DNA of 64,000 nt from CAYYJR01 sp964472305 (GTDB lineage Bacteria; Armatimonadota; Hebobacteria; CAIYQO01). A program made the translations under genes and the position numbers. Each line of letters begins with the position of its first letter. Within the stretch, counting starts at the first letter, position 1. Where the stretch lies: contig CAYYJR010000001.1 of NCBI GenBank assembly GCA_964472305.1, forward strand, positions 1 through 64,000. Reading direction: 5' to 3'. A model generated the notes under the pieces. That model did not search any database and was not told the origin of the DNA. It worked only from the letters and a program-made list of their open reading frames with translations. Shown one piece after another: positions 25,910-35,297 of the stretch.

Positions 25910-27484
25910 TTGTGGAATAGCATTGATGTGCTGACACGGATTTTTCACTGGCAAGCATTATTTGCAGTGATTCTCCTCCTGGGCATGGCGATTCTTACCG
26001 GGTGGCAGCATTTCGTTGTGCCTGCCCAACGCCAGTTGTTCGAGTATGGAATGTGCCTGCTCGCGGCGCTGCTGGCGAGCGGTTGTCTGTTGTGGGTAAA
26101 GCAACGAAAGCGGCGGGTGGACGAGCGGCGGGTGCTGTTGCTGCTGCTGTTCAGTCTGGTCTGCTTTGCCGTCGGACAGCTTATCCTTCCGGCGATCCAA
26201 CTGGTGTATTCGGTGAAGGCGCCGGTGCTGGTGCCGGCGGGATTGTTCTTGCTGGGCCACCTGCTGCTGGGCACGGCGCTGGTGCTGGGGGCGGGGCGCT
26301 ACCCGCGCTCGCTCATCGGCATTGTGACCATCACCTGCGACATCATCCTCACCATCGGTGTCTTCCTGCTCATCACCATCGAGCGCTCGCTGGATCATCG
26401 CCTGCTGGCGCATGGCGCGGGATTGGCGGCGACGGCGCTGCCGTGGGCGTATGCCGGCGGCATGCTGCTGACCGCGGTGACCGCCGTCCTCGCCATGAGC
26501 ACCACCGTATCCACCCACCAGCACGGACCGCGCGGATTGTTGCTGCTGGGGGTGGGGCTGATGATCGGCGGCGATGCGGCGCAGAACAGCTTTCCCATCA
26601 TTCAAGCCTGGGGGGATTACCCGCACGCGTACTTGTGCTGGACAGTGGGCGTGCTGTTCATCGGACTGGCGACAATTTGGGAACTGAAGCGCCAGCCGCG
26701 CGACGCGGTGGAGGCGCGCACTCCCGACGACTATCTGAATGCGCTGGGCATTGCGCTGCCCGGCCTGCTGCTGATCGGGGAAAGTGCCGTCATGCTCGCG
26801 CTCGGGCGGCAAATCCTGCATTCTCCGCACGCGCTGCTGCTCTACCGGCTTGAAACGTCGCTATTGTTGCTGGTGCTGCTGCGCTTCCTGTTGCATATGG
26901 TGCGCAGCCGCCAGGCGTATGCCGGCCTGCTGCGGCGCGTGCGCGAGAGCGAGCAGATGGCTGTCACCGATCAGCTCACCGGGGTGCCGAACAAGCGCGC
27001 CTGCCTGCAGCGGCTGGAAGACGAGTTGGCACGCGCGACGCGCTACCAGCGCTCGTTCACCGTCATCTTCTGCGACATTGATTATTTCAAGATGATCAAC
27101 GACGTCCACGGCCATCACGTCGGCGACCAGGCGTTGTGCGCGGTGGCGAACGTCCTGCACGCCAAAATTCGCACCACCGACTTAATGGGGCGCTTCGGCG
27201 GCGAGGAGTTTCTCTTCATCCTGCCGGAAACCACCCTGCAGCAGGCCACCATCCTCGCCGAGCGCCTGCGCCAGGCGGTGGCCGAGATTCGCCTGCCGGT
27301 CGGACCCAGTCATCACCTGCAGATGACGATGAGCTTCGGCCTGTCCTCTTACCCGGAAACCTCCGAAACCCTGGATGACCTGTTGCAAGATGCCGACCGG
27401 GCGATGAATCACGCCAAGGAAACGGGCCGCAACCGCGTGGTGCTCTCCAGGGCGAAATTGAATCTGTACCTGGTGCGGCAGTAA
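25910..27484 (+). CDS. Membrane-bound diguanylate cyclase (GGDEF domain)
   Basis: A 524-residue protein that should make cyclic di-GMP from two GTP. Eight or so hydrophobic helices occupy residues 10-345. A short linker then leads into the GGDEF domain from about 355 to 515: DQLTGVPNKRACLQRLEDEL, FCDIDYFKMINDVHGHHVGD, and the active-site GGEEF at about 427. RTTD five residues before GGEEF is an intact RxxD product-inhibition site. The membrane part is not a known sensor type to me. The start is uncertain: the TTG at 25910 lacks a good ribosome binding site and a GTG six codons later is possible. Confidence 0.88.
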   Translation: MWNSIDVLTRIFHWQALFAVILLLGMAILTGWQHFVVPAQRQLFEYGMCLLAALLASGCLLWVKQRKRRVDERRVLLLLLFSLVCFAVGQLILPAIQLVYSVKAPVLVPAGLFLLGHLLLGTALVLGAGRYPRSLIGIVTITCDIILTIGVFLLITIERSLDHRLLAHGAGLAATALPWAYAGGMLLTAVTAVLAMSTTVSTHQHGPRGLLLLGVGLMIGGDAAQNSFPIIQAWGDYPHAYLCWTVGVLFIGLATIWELKRQPRDAVEARTPDDYLNALGIALPGLLLIGESAVMLALGRQILHSPHALLLYRLETSLLLLVLLRFLLHMVRSRQAYAGLLRRVRESEQMAVTDQLTGVPNKRACLQRLEDELARATRYQRSFTVIFCDIDYFKMINDVHGHHVGDQALCAVANVLHAKIRTTDLMGRFGGEEFLFILPETTLQQATILAERLRQAVAEIRLPVGPSHHLQMTMSFGLSSYPETSETLDDLLQDADRAMNHAKETGRNRVVLSRAKLNLYLVRQ

Positions 27485-27537
27485 CGTGCGATAACCGCTT
27501 CCCGTCTTGCCATCAGTTGTCTTCGATCCTGCCGCTC

Positions 27538-28545
27538 TCATTCGATGGCAATTCCCCAGTTTTTCGGGAAGTGCGTTTCCGGGAAGATCTCGCGCGCTTC
27601 ACGGAGCAGGTCAGGCCATTCCTCCTGCGGGTAGCGGTCGGAAAGGTGGATGAGGATGAGCTTGCCCACGCCGGCGGTTGTCGCGAGGTGGGCGGCTTGC
27701 GGCGCGGTGAGGTGGGCGTTGCGGGTCGCCAGTTCCTCGTCAGCCTGCCGGTAGGCGCTTTCGCAGACCAGCGTTTTGCACCCCGACAGCCATGGCGCCA
27801 GCCGTGCCAGCGTCACTTCGTCCAGCCGGAAATCGGTCAGGTAGGCGATGCTGTCGCCGGGCTGTTGCCGCAATAACGCGGCGCGCAGCGTGTCGAGCGG
27901 GTAGGGGACGCCGTCCACATCGACGTGCGTCTGTTCCGGCGGCGCGGCTTTCACCGCCTGCAGCCACGGCCCCGGGCGCAACCCAAGTTCCGCCAATCCG
28001 GCGACGTCGATGTTCAGCCGGGGCTTTTCACGCACGAGGAAACCCAGCACGGGAATAAGGTGGTCGAGGTGGATCGCCCCCACGGTGTAGGCGTCCGTCT
28101 CTAACAGTGTCCCGGTAAACGGTTCCGTCTCCTCCGGGTGGGCGATGGCAAACGCCTCGTTGAGTTCGAAACGCGTCCAATCGACTCGTTTGTGACTGAC
28201 ATCGCCCACGCGCCAGGTGGCGTGGTGTTCGGCATACAGGTTCCAGCGGAATCCCTGGAAGCGATGGTGCAGGATGCGCGCCGTTTCCGGTGGACCCCAC
28301 ACCACGTTGGGGCGCAGCGTGCGGTTATAGGTGCAGCGAAAGAAGGAATCGAAGCCGCCGATGTGGTCCATGTGCAGGTGCGTGAAAAACAGCCTGTCGA
28401 TGCGCTGAATCTGTGCGAAGGGCAGCGGCGCCAGCACGCCGTCGCCGCAGTCGAACAACAGCCGCTCGACCGCCTCACCGGTATGGATAGTCACCAGCAA
28501 CGCGTTATCCCGCCCCGCCGCCCCCAGCACGTCATATTCGATCAT
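27538..28545 (-). CDS. Ribonuclease Z-like metallo-beta-lactamase-fold hydrolase
   Basis: A 335-residue protein with the zinc motif HLHMDHIGG near residue 56, additional ligands at LTDF and a late HLSDRYP segment as in tRNase Z proteins. tRNase Z trims the 3' end of tRNA precursors. The order of motifs and the AHLTAPQAAHLATTAGVGKLILIHLSDRY tail fit the ElaC/RNase Z group. However, the exosite region differs and a general phosphodiesterase role is possible. ATG has GGAG seven bases upstream. It lies just downstream of leuB on the same strand, separated by a strong stem-loop. Confidence 0.8.
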   Translation of the reverse strand: MIEYDVLGAAGRDNALLVTIHTGEAVERLLFDCGDGVLAPLPFAQIQRIDRLFFTHLHMDHIGGFDSFFRCTYNRTLRPNVVWGPPETARILHHRFQGFRWNLYAEHHATWRVGDVSHKRVDWTRFELNEAFAIAHPEETEPFTGTLLETDAYTVGAIHLDHLIPVLGFLVREKPRLNIDVAGLAELGLRPGPWLQAVKAAPPEQTHVDVDGVPYPLDTLRAALLRQQPGDSIAYLTDFRLDEVTLARLAPWLSGCKTLVCESAYRQADEELATRNAHLTAPQAAHLATTAGVGKLILIHLSDRYPQEEWPDLLREAREIFPETHFPKNWGIAIE

Positions 28546-28563
28546 ACGGGTGCTCCTATGCGC

Positions 28564-28591
28564 ATCGGGGAGGCCGGATGGCCTCCCCGAT
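28564..28591 (-). terminator. Strong stem-loop between leuB and the RNase Z-like gene
   Basis: A perfect twelve-pair stem (ATCGGGGAGGCC / GGCCTCCCCGAT) with loop GGAT, 38 bases after the leuB stop codon. There is no U-tract on the minus strand. Confidence 0.5.
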
Positions 28592-28628
28592 GATTATCGC
28601 ATGCTCTTCCGTATTGTGGAAGTTCCGG

Positions 28629-29675
28629 TTACACCAGGCTGGCGATCAGATCGCCGCAGGCGTCGGTGGGGATGGCGCCGGCACCGAGGTGCGGGATTTT
28701 GCCGCTCTCCAGCGCCTTGATGATGGCGTTCTCCACGTCCTGCGCGGCTTTCTTCTCACCGAGGAAGTCGAGCATCATGCTGGCGGCATTGATAGTCGCC
28801 AGCGGATTGATGACGTTCTTGCCGGTGTATTTCGGCGCGCTGCCGTGAATCGGCTCGAACATCGACACGCCCTTCGGGTTGATGTTGCCGGACGCGGCGA
28901 TGCCCATGCCGCCCTGCGTCATGGCGCCCAGGTCGGTGATAATGTCGCCGAACATGTTGGTGGTCACGATCACATCGAACCACTCCGGATTCTTCACCAT
29001 CCACATGCAGCAGGCATCCACGTAGGCGTGTTGCTGTTTGATCTCGGGATACTCCGTGCCGACTTCCTTGAACACGCGCTGCCACAGGTCATGCCCGAAG
29101 GTGAGCACGTTGGACTTATCGACCAGCGTGAGCTGCTTGCGCGGGCGGGTCATGGCAAGGTCGTAGGCGTAGCGCACGCAACGCTCCACGCCGGAGCGGG
29201 TGTAGATGGCGACTTGAGTCGCCACTTCATTCGCCTGTCCCTTGTGGGTGAAGCCGCCGGTGCCGACATACATGTCCTCGGTGTTCTCGCGCACCACGAT
29301 GTAATCGATGTCCGCCGGACCCTTGTCCTTCAGCGGGGTGTCGACGTTCGGGTACAGCTTCACCGGGCGCAGGTTGATATACTGGTCGAGGCCGAAGCGC
29401 AGGCCCAGCAGCAACTGGTGCTCGATGATGCCGGCTTTCACGTCGGGATGGCCGACCGCGCCGAGATAGATCGCATCGTACTGCTTCATCAACTCAACGG
29501 CGTTCGACGGCATCACTTCGCCGCTGGCGAGGTAGCGGTCGCCGCCCCAATCGAAGGTTTCGTAATCGAACTTGATGCCATACTTCGGCGCGACGGCGTC
29601 CAGGACTTTGATCCCTTCACGGATCACTTCCGGGCCGATACCATCTCCCGGAATCACAGCAATCTTATAGGCCAC
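28629..29675 (-). CDS. leuB: 3-isopropylmalate dehydrogenase (LeuB-like)
   Basis: A 348-residue NAD-dependent beta-decarboxylating dehydrogenase, assigned to leucine synthesis. The N-terminus IAVIPGDGIGPEVI and the substrate segment LLLGLRFGLDQYINLRPVKLYPN fit LeuB-like proteins and lack the SxN pattern of isocitrate dehydrogenase. VRENTEDMYVG, MFGDIITDLGAMTQGGMG and EPIHGSAPKYTGKNVINP complete the active site and coenzyme loop. Tartrate/D-malate dehydrogenases share much of this pattern, so the substrate is probable rather than certain. The start is a GTG with GGAGG seven bases upstream. leuD and ilvE elsewhere in the window support a scattered branched-chain amino acid pathway. Confidence 0.82.
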   Translation of the reverse strand: MAYKIAVIPGDGIGPEVIREGIKVLDAVAPKYGIKFDYETFDWGGDRYLASGEVMPSNAVELMKQYDAIYLGAVGHPDVKAGIIEHQLLLGLRFGLDQYINLRPVKLYPNVDTPLKDKGPADIDYIVVRENTEDMYVGTGGFTHKGQANEVATQVAIYTRSGVERCVRYAYDLAMTRPRKQLTLVDKSNVLTFGHDLWQRVFKEVGTEYPEIKQQHAYVDACCMWMVKNPEWFDVIVTTNMFGDIITDLGAMTQGGMGIAASGNINPKGVSMFEPIHGSAPKYTGKNVINPLATINAASMMLDFLGEKKAAQDVENAIIKALESGKIPHLGAGAIPTDACGDLIASLV

Positions 29676-29903
29676 GTGTGTTCCTCCATCAGGCGGTTGA
29701 AAATCGGCCCATTGTACCCGGTTTCACAATCCTTGGCAACTTGGTGCGTGGTGACATGAGCGGTTAGCAGTGGGTGGGGTGGTTTTGCCTTTGCGGAAAG
29801 CATACTCAAAAACCTGTCGCATCACGAAGGATTCTGGGAGAGCATTGTACACGCGAACCTGCGCATAAGCCTGCACAGGCAGCAGAAGAGCGTCATTACC
29901 CTC

Positions 29904-29932
29904 TGGTCATCCCCGCGCGCGTATGTTAGACT
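29904..29932 (+). promoter_or_regulatory. Possible promoter of apgM
   Basis: TGGTCA and TAGACT are separated by 17 bases, about 32 bases upstream of the apgM start. Both hexamers deviate from consensus. Confidence 0.35.
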
Positions 29933-29963
29933 CTGGCTAATCCCACCTGGGAAAGCAGCACCG

Positions 29964-31145
29964 ATGAAATATGTATTGATCGTTCCTGATGGCATGGCGG
30001 ATGAGCCGGTTGCCGAGTTGGATGGGCGTACGCCGTTGATGGCGGCGCGAACACCGCATCTGGACGCGCTGGCGCGCGCGGGGGTGGTCGGGCGCGCGCG
30101 CACCATTCCCGACGGGATGCCGCCGGGCAGTGACGTCGCCGCGCTCTCCATCATGGGCTATGATCCGACGAAGTATTATACGGGCCGCGCACCGCTGGAA
30201 GCCGCCGCACAGGGCATCGACCTGGGGCCGCGCGACGTCGCCTACCGCTGCAACCTGATTACCACCGATGGCGAGCGCATCGTGGACTACAGCGGCGGTG
30301 AAGTGTCGTCGGACGAGGGCGCCGAATTGATGCGCGTCATCAACGCGCGGTTGGGGTCGTCAACGGTGCATTTCTTCCCCGGGGTCAGCTATCGCAACCT
30401 GATGATCTGGGAAGGTGGCACGGTGGATGTAGGCACCACGCCACCGCACGACGTGATGGGCCAGCCCGTCGCCGCGCACCTCCCGCGCGGCGAGGCGGAG
30501 GAGTACCTGCGGCAGTTGATCTGGGACTCCTACGAGATTCTTAGCACGCATGAGGTGAATCGTCGCCGCGTCGAGGTCGGCAAGCATCCGGCCAACATGA
30601 TCTGGCTGTGGGGCCAGGGGTACGCGCCGCGGCTGGATACTTTCGCCGCCGTGCACGGGGTGACCGGAGCGGTGGTGTCCGCGGTGGACCTGATCCGCGG
30701 CATCGCCCGCATCGCCGGGTTGCGCGTGCCTATCGTGCCGGGGGCAACGGGAAGGCTCGACACCAATTGGTCAGGCAAGGCACAGGCAGCCATTGCCGCG
30801 CTGGCGGAAGTGGATTTTGTCTTCGTCCATCTGGAAGCCCCGGATGAGTGCGGCCATCAGGGTGATCTGGAAGGTAAGATACGCGCCATCGAGTTGACGG
30901 ACCGCGAGATCGTCGGCTCGCTGTGGGAAGCCGCCCGCGGATACGGTGACGCGCGCATCCTGGTGCTGCCCGACCACTACACGCCGGTACGCCTGCGCAC
31001 GCACGTCGGCAATCCTGTGCCCTTCGTCCTCGCCGGCACCGGCATCAACGCCGACGGCATTGACCGCCTGGATGAAGCCATCGCCGAAGAATCCCCGCGC
31101 TATGAATCCGAAGGCTGGCTATTGATTCGGCAATTGCTGGCGTAG
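29964..31145 (+). CDS. apgM: Cofactor-independent phosphoglycerate mutase, archaeal type
   Basis: A 393-residue alkaline-phosphatase-superfamily protein of the ApgM type, interconverting 3- and 2-phosphoglycerate in glycolysis without 2,3-bisphosphoglycerate. The N-terminus has the metal-binding VPDGMADEPV and the substrate Ser in PPGSDVAALSIMGYDP. ApgM signatures follow: GRAPLEAAAQGIDL, FPGVSYRNLMIW, APDECGHQGDLEGKI and LPDHYTPVRLRTHVGNPVPF. Some members of this family act as homoserine kinases, so metabolic context would be needed to separate the two. ATG start has only a weak ribosome binding site. It is convergent with the acetyltransferase gene. Confidence 0.9.
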   Translation: MKYVLIVPDGMADEPVAELDGRTPLMAARTPHLDALARAGVVGRARTIPDGMPPGSDVAALSIMGYDPTKYYTGRAPLEAAAQGIDLGPRDVAYRCNLITTDGERIVDYSGGEVSSDEGAELMRVINARLGSSTVHFFPGVSYRNLMIWEGGTVDVGTTPPHDVMGQPVAAHLPRGEAEEYLRQLIWDSYEILSTHEVNRRRVEVGKHPANMIWLWGQGYAPRLDTFAAVHGVTGAVVSAVDLIRGIARIAGLRVPIVPGATGRLDTNWSGKAQAAIAALAEVDFVFVHLEAPDECGHQGDLEGKIRAIELTDREIVGSLWEAARGYGDARILVLPDHYTPVRLRTHVGNPVPFVLAGTGINADGIDRLDEAIAEESPRYESEGWLLIRQLLA

Positions 31146-31219
31146 TCCTAATCCCGGGGAGCAGGCACAAGTACGTGCTGGAGACACGTCGCTGTCTGCC
31201 GTGACAAGCTATCCCCGAC

Positions 31220-32200
31220 TTACCGTAGAGATTCCACATTGCCGCGCAGCCAGATGCACACCGGGAAATCGCCATACGGACTGAACCCCAGCGATTCGTA
31301 GAGCTCCAGCGCGGGATTGCCCACGGTGACAGCCAGGTCGACGGTCTCCACCCAATCCTGTTTGAGGATGGTCAGCGATTGCACCATCAGCGCGCGTGCC
31401 ACCCCGCGGCGCTGATGGTCGGGATCGACGGAAATTTCGATAATCGTCGCCGGTTTCGCGCCTTCACCGATCACCAGATTCACACCCACCAACCGGTCGC
31501 CGTGGAGGGCGCACAGCGTAGCCTGATGATGCAAGGGTCCGTAACTGCCGGCCAGTATCGCTAACAATCCCGTGCGGCATTCGCACGGTGAAGTGCCGAA
31601 AAACGACGCATAGAGGCGGGCATCGAGGGTGCCGGCATTCGCGCGATACACCACGCGGGCGGCGGCGTCCAGTTCGCGAATATTCCAGTGTGCCAGCCGA
31701 TAGCCGGTCGGCACCGACAGCGGCGCCGACCAGGTGTTCAACTCCAGCAGCAACCTACGGCGCCAGTAGCAATCGAAACCGACTGCCTCCAGACTGTGAT
31801 GGCGGGGCGTACCCAGCATCAACTGCCGTTCGGCGCGAAGATCGTCGGCGTCGGGGTAGGTGTCGCGAATCACCCGCAGCGCCGCGGCAGCCAGCTCGCA
31901 CGCCAGCGCTTCATTCGGTGGATGCACCCAGGGAAAGGTGAGTTCGATGGTGCGATCCACCGCCTGGAAGAAGAGCACCCCGCGCAACCGCCCGTTCGCC
32001 AGCGCCACCACGCCGTCGTTTTTTGCCATCGCGCGGGTAAAGCGCTCGCTGGCCCACGCGGCGCTGGTGCGGCCTTCCGCGGCGGCGATTTGCAGGGTGA
32101 ATTGCGCCAGCAACCCCGCCCATTCGCCGCTGTTCGCCGGGAGATGAATGATGGTATACGGTACCGATGGCATCGTCGCGTACATCTCGTTTCCCATCAT
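31220..32200 (-). CDS. GNAT-family acetyltransferase, two-domain
   Basis: About 326 residues with a GNAT acetyl-CoA binding region at the C-terminus: IIEISVDPDHQRRGVARALMVQSL (motif A with the Q/RxxGxG/A loop) and NPALELYESLGFSPYGDFPVCIW. The N-terminal half may be a second, degenerate GNAT domain (WASERFTRAMAKNDGVVALANGRLRGVLFF). The substrate is unknown. The ATG at 32200 starts eight bases after the rnhB stop codon, so translation is probably coupled and this is the last gene of the long ffh operon. Confidence 0.8.
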   Translation of the reverse strand: MMGNEMYATMPSVPYTIIHLPANSGEWAGLLAQFTLQIAAAEGRTSAAWASERFTRAMAKNDGVVALANGRLRGVLFFQAVDRTIELTFPWVHPPNEALACELAAAALRVIRDTYPDADDLRAERQLMLGTPRHHSLEAVGFDCYWRRRLLLELNTWSAPLSVPTGYRLAHWNIRELDAAARVVYRANAGTLDARLYASFFGTSPCECRTGLLAILAGSYGPLHHQATLCALHGDRLVGVNLVIGEGAKPATIIEISVDPDHQRRGVARALMVQSLTILKQDWVETVDLAVTVGNPALELYESLGFSPYGDFPVCIWLRGNVESLR

Positions 32201-32208
32201 AACATACC

Positions 32209-32883
32209 CTATAGATCCAGTGCGAGTCGTTGTTGTGTTTGCGTCTGTACTGGTCCGAATGAACGGCGGTGCGCGGGGCAGACACCCAGGCGGCACAACG
32301 CGTCGAGGTGTTCGGGAGTGGGATACCCCTTGTGGCGGGCGAAACCGTAGCCGGGGTAGGCGGTGTCGAGGGCGATCATCAGCCGGTCGCGTTCGACTTT
32401 GGCCAATATGGAGGCGGCGGCAATGCTGGCGGAGCGCGCATCGCCGCCGATCAGGTTACGCTGGGGCACGGGGCTGGCGGGTAGCGGCAATCCATCGATC
32501 AAGGCGATATCCGGTGGCGGAACCAGCGCAGTCAGCGCCGCGCGCATGCCAAGGTGAGTGGCCTGCAGGATATTGATCTCGTCGATTACCTCAGGCGGGA
32601 TAATTTGAATGGAGAACGCCAGCGCCTGCGCGCAAATCTCAGCAGCGAGCCGCTCGCGGACATCTGGGGTGACTTGTTTGGAATCATTCAATCCGTCCAA
32701 CCAGCATTCCGGAGACAGAATTACCGCCGCCACCACCACCGGCCCTGCCAATGGGCCGCGACCTGCTTCGTCCACCCCCGCCACGCGCGCCGCCCCGGCC
32801 GTGAAGCACTCACGCTCCACTATCCACATCCGCGCGCGGCGTTCATCTTCATGCTGGGAAGACTTCGGTGACCGCTGTCGCAT
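32209..32883 (-). CDS. rnhB: Ribonuclease HII
   Basis: A 224-residue RNase HII, which removes ribonucleotides from DNA and RNA primers from hybrids. The catalytic acidic residues are visible in GVDEAGRGPLAGPVVVAAV near residue 40, LNDSKQ, ALIDGLPL, and GGDARSASIAAASILAKVERDRLM near 150. The HKGYPTPEHLDAL motif near the C-terminus is also conserved. The rplS-lepB-rnhB order is conserved in many Gram-positive bacteria. The chosen ATG follows GGAGGG by eleven bases; an in-frame ATG 18 codons later is possible. Confidence 0.93.
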   Translation of the reverse strand: MRQRSPKSSQHEDERRARMWIVERECFTAGAARVAGVDEAGRGPLAGPVVVAAVILSPECWLDGLNDSKQVTPDVRERLAAEICAQALAFSIQIIPPEVIDEINILQATHLGMRAALTALVPPPDIALIDGLPLPASPVPQRNLIGGDARSASIAAASILAKVERDRLMIALDTAYPGYGFARHKGYPTPEHLDALCRLGVCPAHRRSFGPVQTQTQQRLALDL

Positions 32884-32923
32884 GGTGCGCGTTACCCTCC
32901 GGTGCATGGCGGTATGTGTGGAT

Positions 32924-34234
32924 TTACAGCAGTTTCAACCGGTCAGGCGGCCAGAAGGTGGAGACGGCGCGCGCCTTGATATTTTCGAATGGCACCACGC
33001 CCCAATACCGGCTATCGAAGCTGCCGCCTTCTTTGCGATTATCGCCCATGACGAAGACGCTGTTATCCGGCACAATGAACGATCCCGCTTCCAACCGCGG
33101 CTCGATACGCTGCTTATACAGTTGATCGTAGCGATACCAGTCCATCAGCCAGAGCTGAAAATCGCTCAGATACTCGCGCAGCGACTCAACCTGTTCAGTC
33201 GGATTCAGGCGGTCCAGGCGGGAACTCAAATGCGGCAATTTGCCGGGCGGATACATTATGCCCGGAAAATCGCCCTTCGGGATGTCCGGCAAACCCTTCG
33301 GCACGTAACTTTCGAGAATCAATTTATCGTTGATGTAGACGTCTTTACCGTTCTTCACCCGCACCGCGTCGCCTGGGATCGCGATTACCCGCTTGATGAA
33401 GGCTTCACGCGTCTCCGGCAGTTGCGGCAGGTGAGCGAGCATGAAAGCGACATTCCGCGTACTGTCCGTGTCGGAAATCGTCTCCGGCGCCTTCATCACC
33501 TCGTTGGGGAGAAACGCCCGCGCCAGCAATGCCGTTTCGCGCGCCGTCATGGTATTGGTTGGGTCTTGCAGCCACTTGCGCAGCATAAAGATTTCGTTAT
33601 TGCCCTCAATGGCCTGGATAGGCGGATCGAAAACGATCACCTCGCCGCGCCGCGGCGCGCGGAAGCGCAGCACGAATTTATTCGCGATCAGCTTGTCGCC
33701 GCCATGGCGCTGCGCTGCGATGGGATTTTTCAGGTCCGGTCCCAACAGCGTCGGCTCCATGCTGCCGGAGGGGATGTAGAATGTCTGCAGCAGAAAGGGA
33801 CGCACGATGCCGAACACCAGCACCAGCGCGATGATGATGGTGTCGATCACTTCGAGGGTAAAGTCCTTCGGGCGCGCGGAAGGGAGCGGCGCCGCGGGCG
33901 GGAAGCGCCGGTGATAGGCCGCCGCGCCCAGGCGTATCACCACGAACAGCATGGCAAAGCTGGCCAGGGCGATTGCCAACCGGTATAGCCCGGATTGGTG
34001 GATGAACATGCTGATGATGAACGCGGGAATCGCCGCGAGCGCCATATGTTCCAGCACCTCGAGTTGAGCGGGGTGCGGCTGCGGCGTTTCCGACTTCGTC
34101 ACGACCGGTAGTGGGTGCTGCCGGCGATGACGCGTGTAGAGGATGCGGGCGATGATGGCGAGCAGCGCCAGCGTCGACACCACGTAAAGATTTTCCATTT
34201 GCAATAAGAGATGTGACGCAAGTGATGTCTGCAT
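32924..34234 (-). CDS. lepB: Signal peptidase I, enlarged paralogue
   Basis: A 436-residue type I signal peptidase, which cleaves signal peptides at the outer face of the membrane. Four hydrophobic helices precede the catalytic domain. The nucleophile Ser lies in IPSGSMEPTL near residue 157 and the general-base Lys in FIKRVIAIPGD. The end has MGDNRKEGGSFDSRYWGVVP. The catalytic domain is much longer than usual (family about 170-320 residues in total): insertions lie between the Ser box and the Lys box and again before the final GDNR box. It directly follows a second signal peptidase gene (10-base gap) and precedes rnhB. Confidence 0.9.
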   Translation of the reverse strand: MQTSLASHLLLQMENLYVVSTLALLAIIARILYTRHRRQHPLPVVTKSETPQPHPAQLEVLEHMALAAIPAFIISMFIHQSGLYRLAIALASFAMLFVVIRLGAAAYHRRFPPAAPLPSARPKDFTLEVIDTIIIALVLVFGIVRPFLLQTFYIPSGSMEPTLLGPDLKNPIAAQRHGGDKLIANKFVLRFRAPRRGEVIVFDPPIQAIEGNNEIFMLRKWLQDPTNTMTARETALLARAFLPNEVMKAPETISDTDSTRNVAFMLAHLPQLPETREAFIKRVIAIPGDAVRVKNGKDVYINDKLILESYVPKGLPDIPKGDFPGIMYPPGKLPHLSSRLDRLNPTEQVESLREYLSDFQLWLMDWYRYDQLYKQRIEPRLEAGSFIVPDNSVFVMGDNRKEGGSFDSRYWGVVPFENIKARAVSTFWPPDRLKLL

Positions 34235-34244
34235 AGGGTGAACC

Positions 34245-35138
34245 TTAATGAATGATCCCGACGCGGCGGGGAGGCCAGAAGATAAAAATTGCCTTGCCGA
34301 TCACGCGGCGTTCATCCAACAATCCCCACATGTGGCCATCGTGGCTGAACTGGCGATTATCACCCATCACGAAGAGATACCCCGGCGGCACGACCAGCGC
34401 GTTGCCGTGAATGAACGGTTGTAACTGGTTGCGTACCGCGGGCGTCTTGGTGGAGATCGATCCGTCGCGATCGAGCGGGAAGTCGTAATTAACCAGATTT
34501 TTGACGTAGGGCTCCTGTTGGCGTTCGTCGTTGATATAGACGCCGTCGTTCGCCACGATGCGAATGCGGTCGCCCGGCACGCCGATGACGCGCTTGACAT
34601 ACTCGACGGGATGATCGGGGTCGTAGGGCGTGCCCATGATCTCCAGCGCCACCGACGGCGCGTGAAACACCACCACCTCACGGTGCCGGGGTTTGCGCAG
34701 ACGGTAGAGATATTTGGTGGCAATCAGCTTGTCGCCGCCATGACGTTGTTCGACGATGGTGTTGGTGGTGTCCGGCCCCATCAGCGTGGGTTCCATGCTG
34801 CCGGAGGGAATATAAAACGCCTGCAGCACGAATGGGCGGATGAGGAAAAATACCAGGATGACGGCGATGATGCCGGAATCGAGCAGTTCAGCGAGCACGC
34901 GATACGGGGGCACTGCTGGCGGCTCGTTCTGCGTGTTGGCCGTCGTTACCGGCTCGGTGGACGGCAACAGGATGGGGGCGTCCTCGGGTGTTTCGTCCGG
35001 CGTCAGCACAGGCGCGACGGGGGGCACGGTTTCGAGCGTGCGGCCATAGGTGCGTCCGATGACGAAGGCAGCCAGACGCAAACCGGCGAGGATCGCCAGC
35101 AGCGCAATGGGAAATCCCGGATCATCGACATTGAACAT
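34245..35138 (-). CDS. lepB: Signal peptidase I
   Basis: A 297-residue type I signal peptidase. A hydrophobic N-terminal helix, a Pro/Thr/Glu-rich linker and a second helix near residue 100 precede the catalytic part. The Ser nucleophile is in IPSGSMEPTLMGPDT near 125 and the Lys in YVKRVIGVPGDRIRI near 190. MGDNRQFSHDGHMWGLLDERRVIGKA ends the domain. Next-door paralogues suggest the two enzymes divide substrates. The ATG at 35138 has only a weak ribosome binding site. It lies between rplS and the second lepB. Confidence 0.92.
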   Translation of the reverse strand: MFNVDDPGFPIALLAILAGLRLAAFVIGRTYGRTLETVPPVAPVLTPDETPEDAPILLPSTEPVTTANTQNEPPAVPPYRVLAELLDSGIIAVILVFFLIRPFVLQAFYIPSGSMEPTLMGPDTTNTIVEQRHGGDKLIATKYLYRLRKPRHREVVVFHAPSVALEIMGTPYDPDHPVEYVKRVIGVPGDRIRIVANDGVYINDERQQEPYVKNLVNYDFPLDRDGSISTKTPAVRNQLQPFIHGNALVVPPGYLFVMGDNRQFSHDGHMWGLLDERRVIGKAIFIFWPPRRVGIIH

Positions 35139-35297
35139 CAGCGATTCTATCCTGCGGCATCCCGCGGGGTGGGAACGCCCCATCCCGCGGGATGCATGGT
35201 ATGCCGTTTGGTCGCGGCGGTGTCGGGTCGGACGGTATCACCTGCCGCTAGGTGCCGCATTGACGACCGCACCGAACTTCATCCGTTTCGGTACCGA

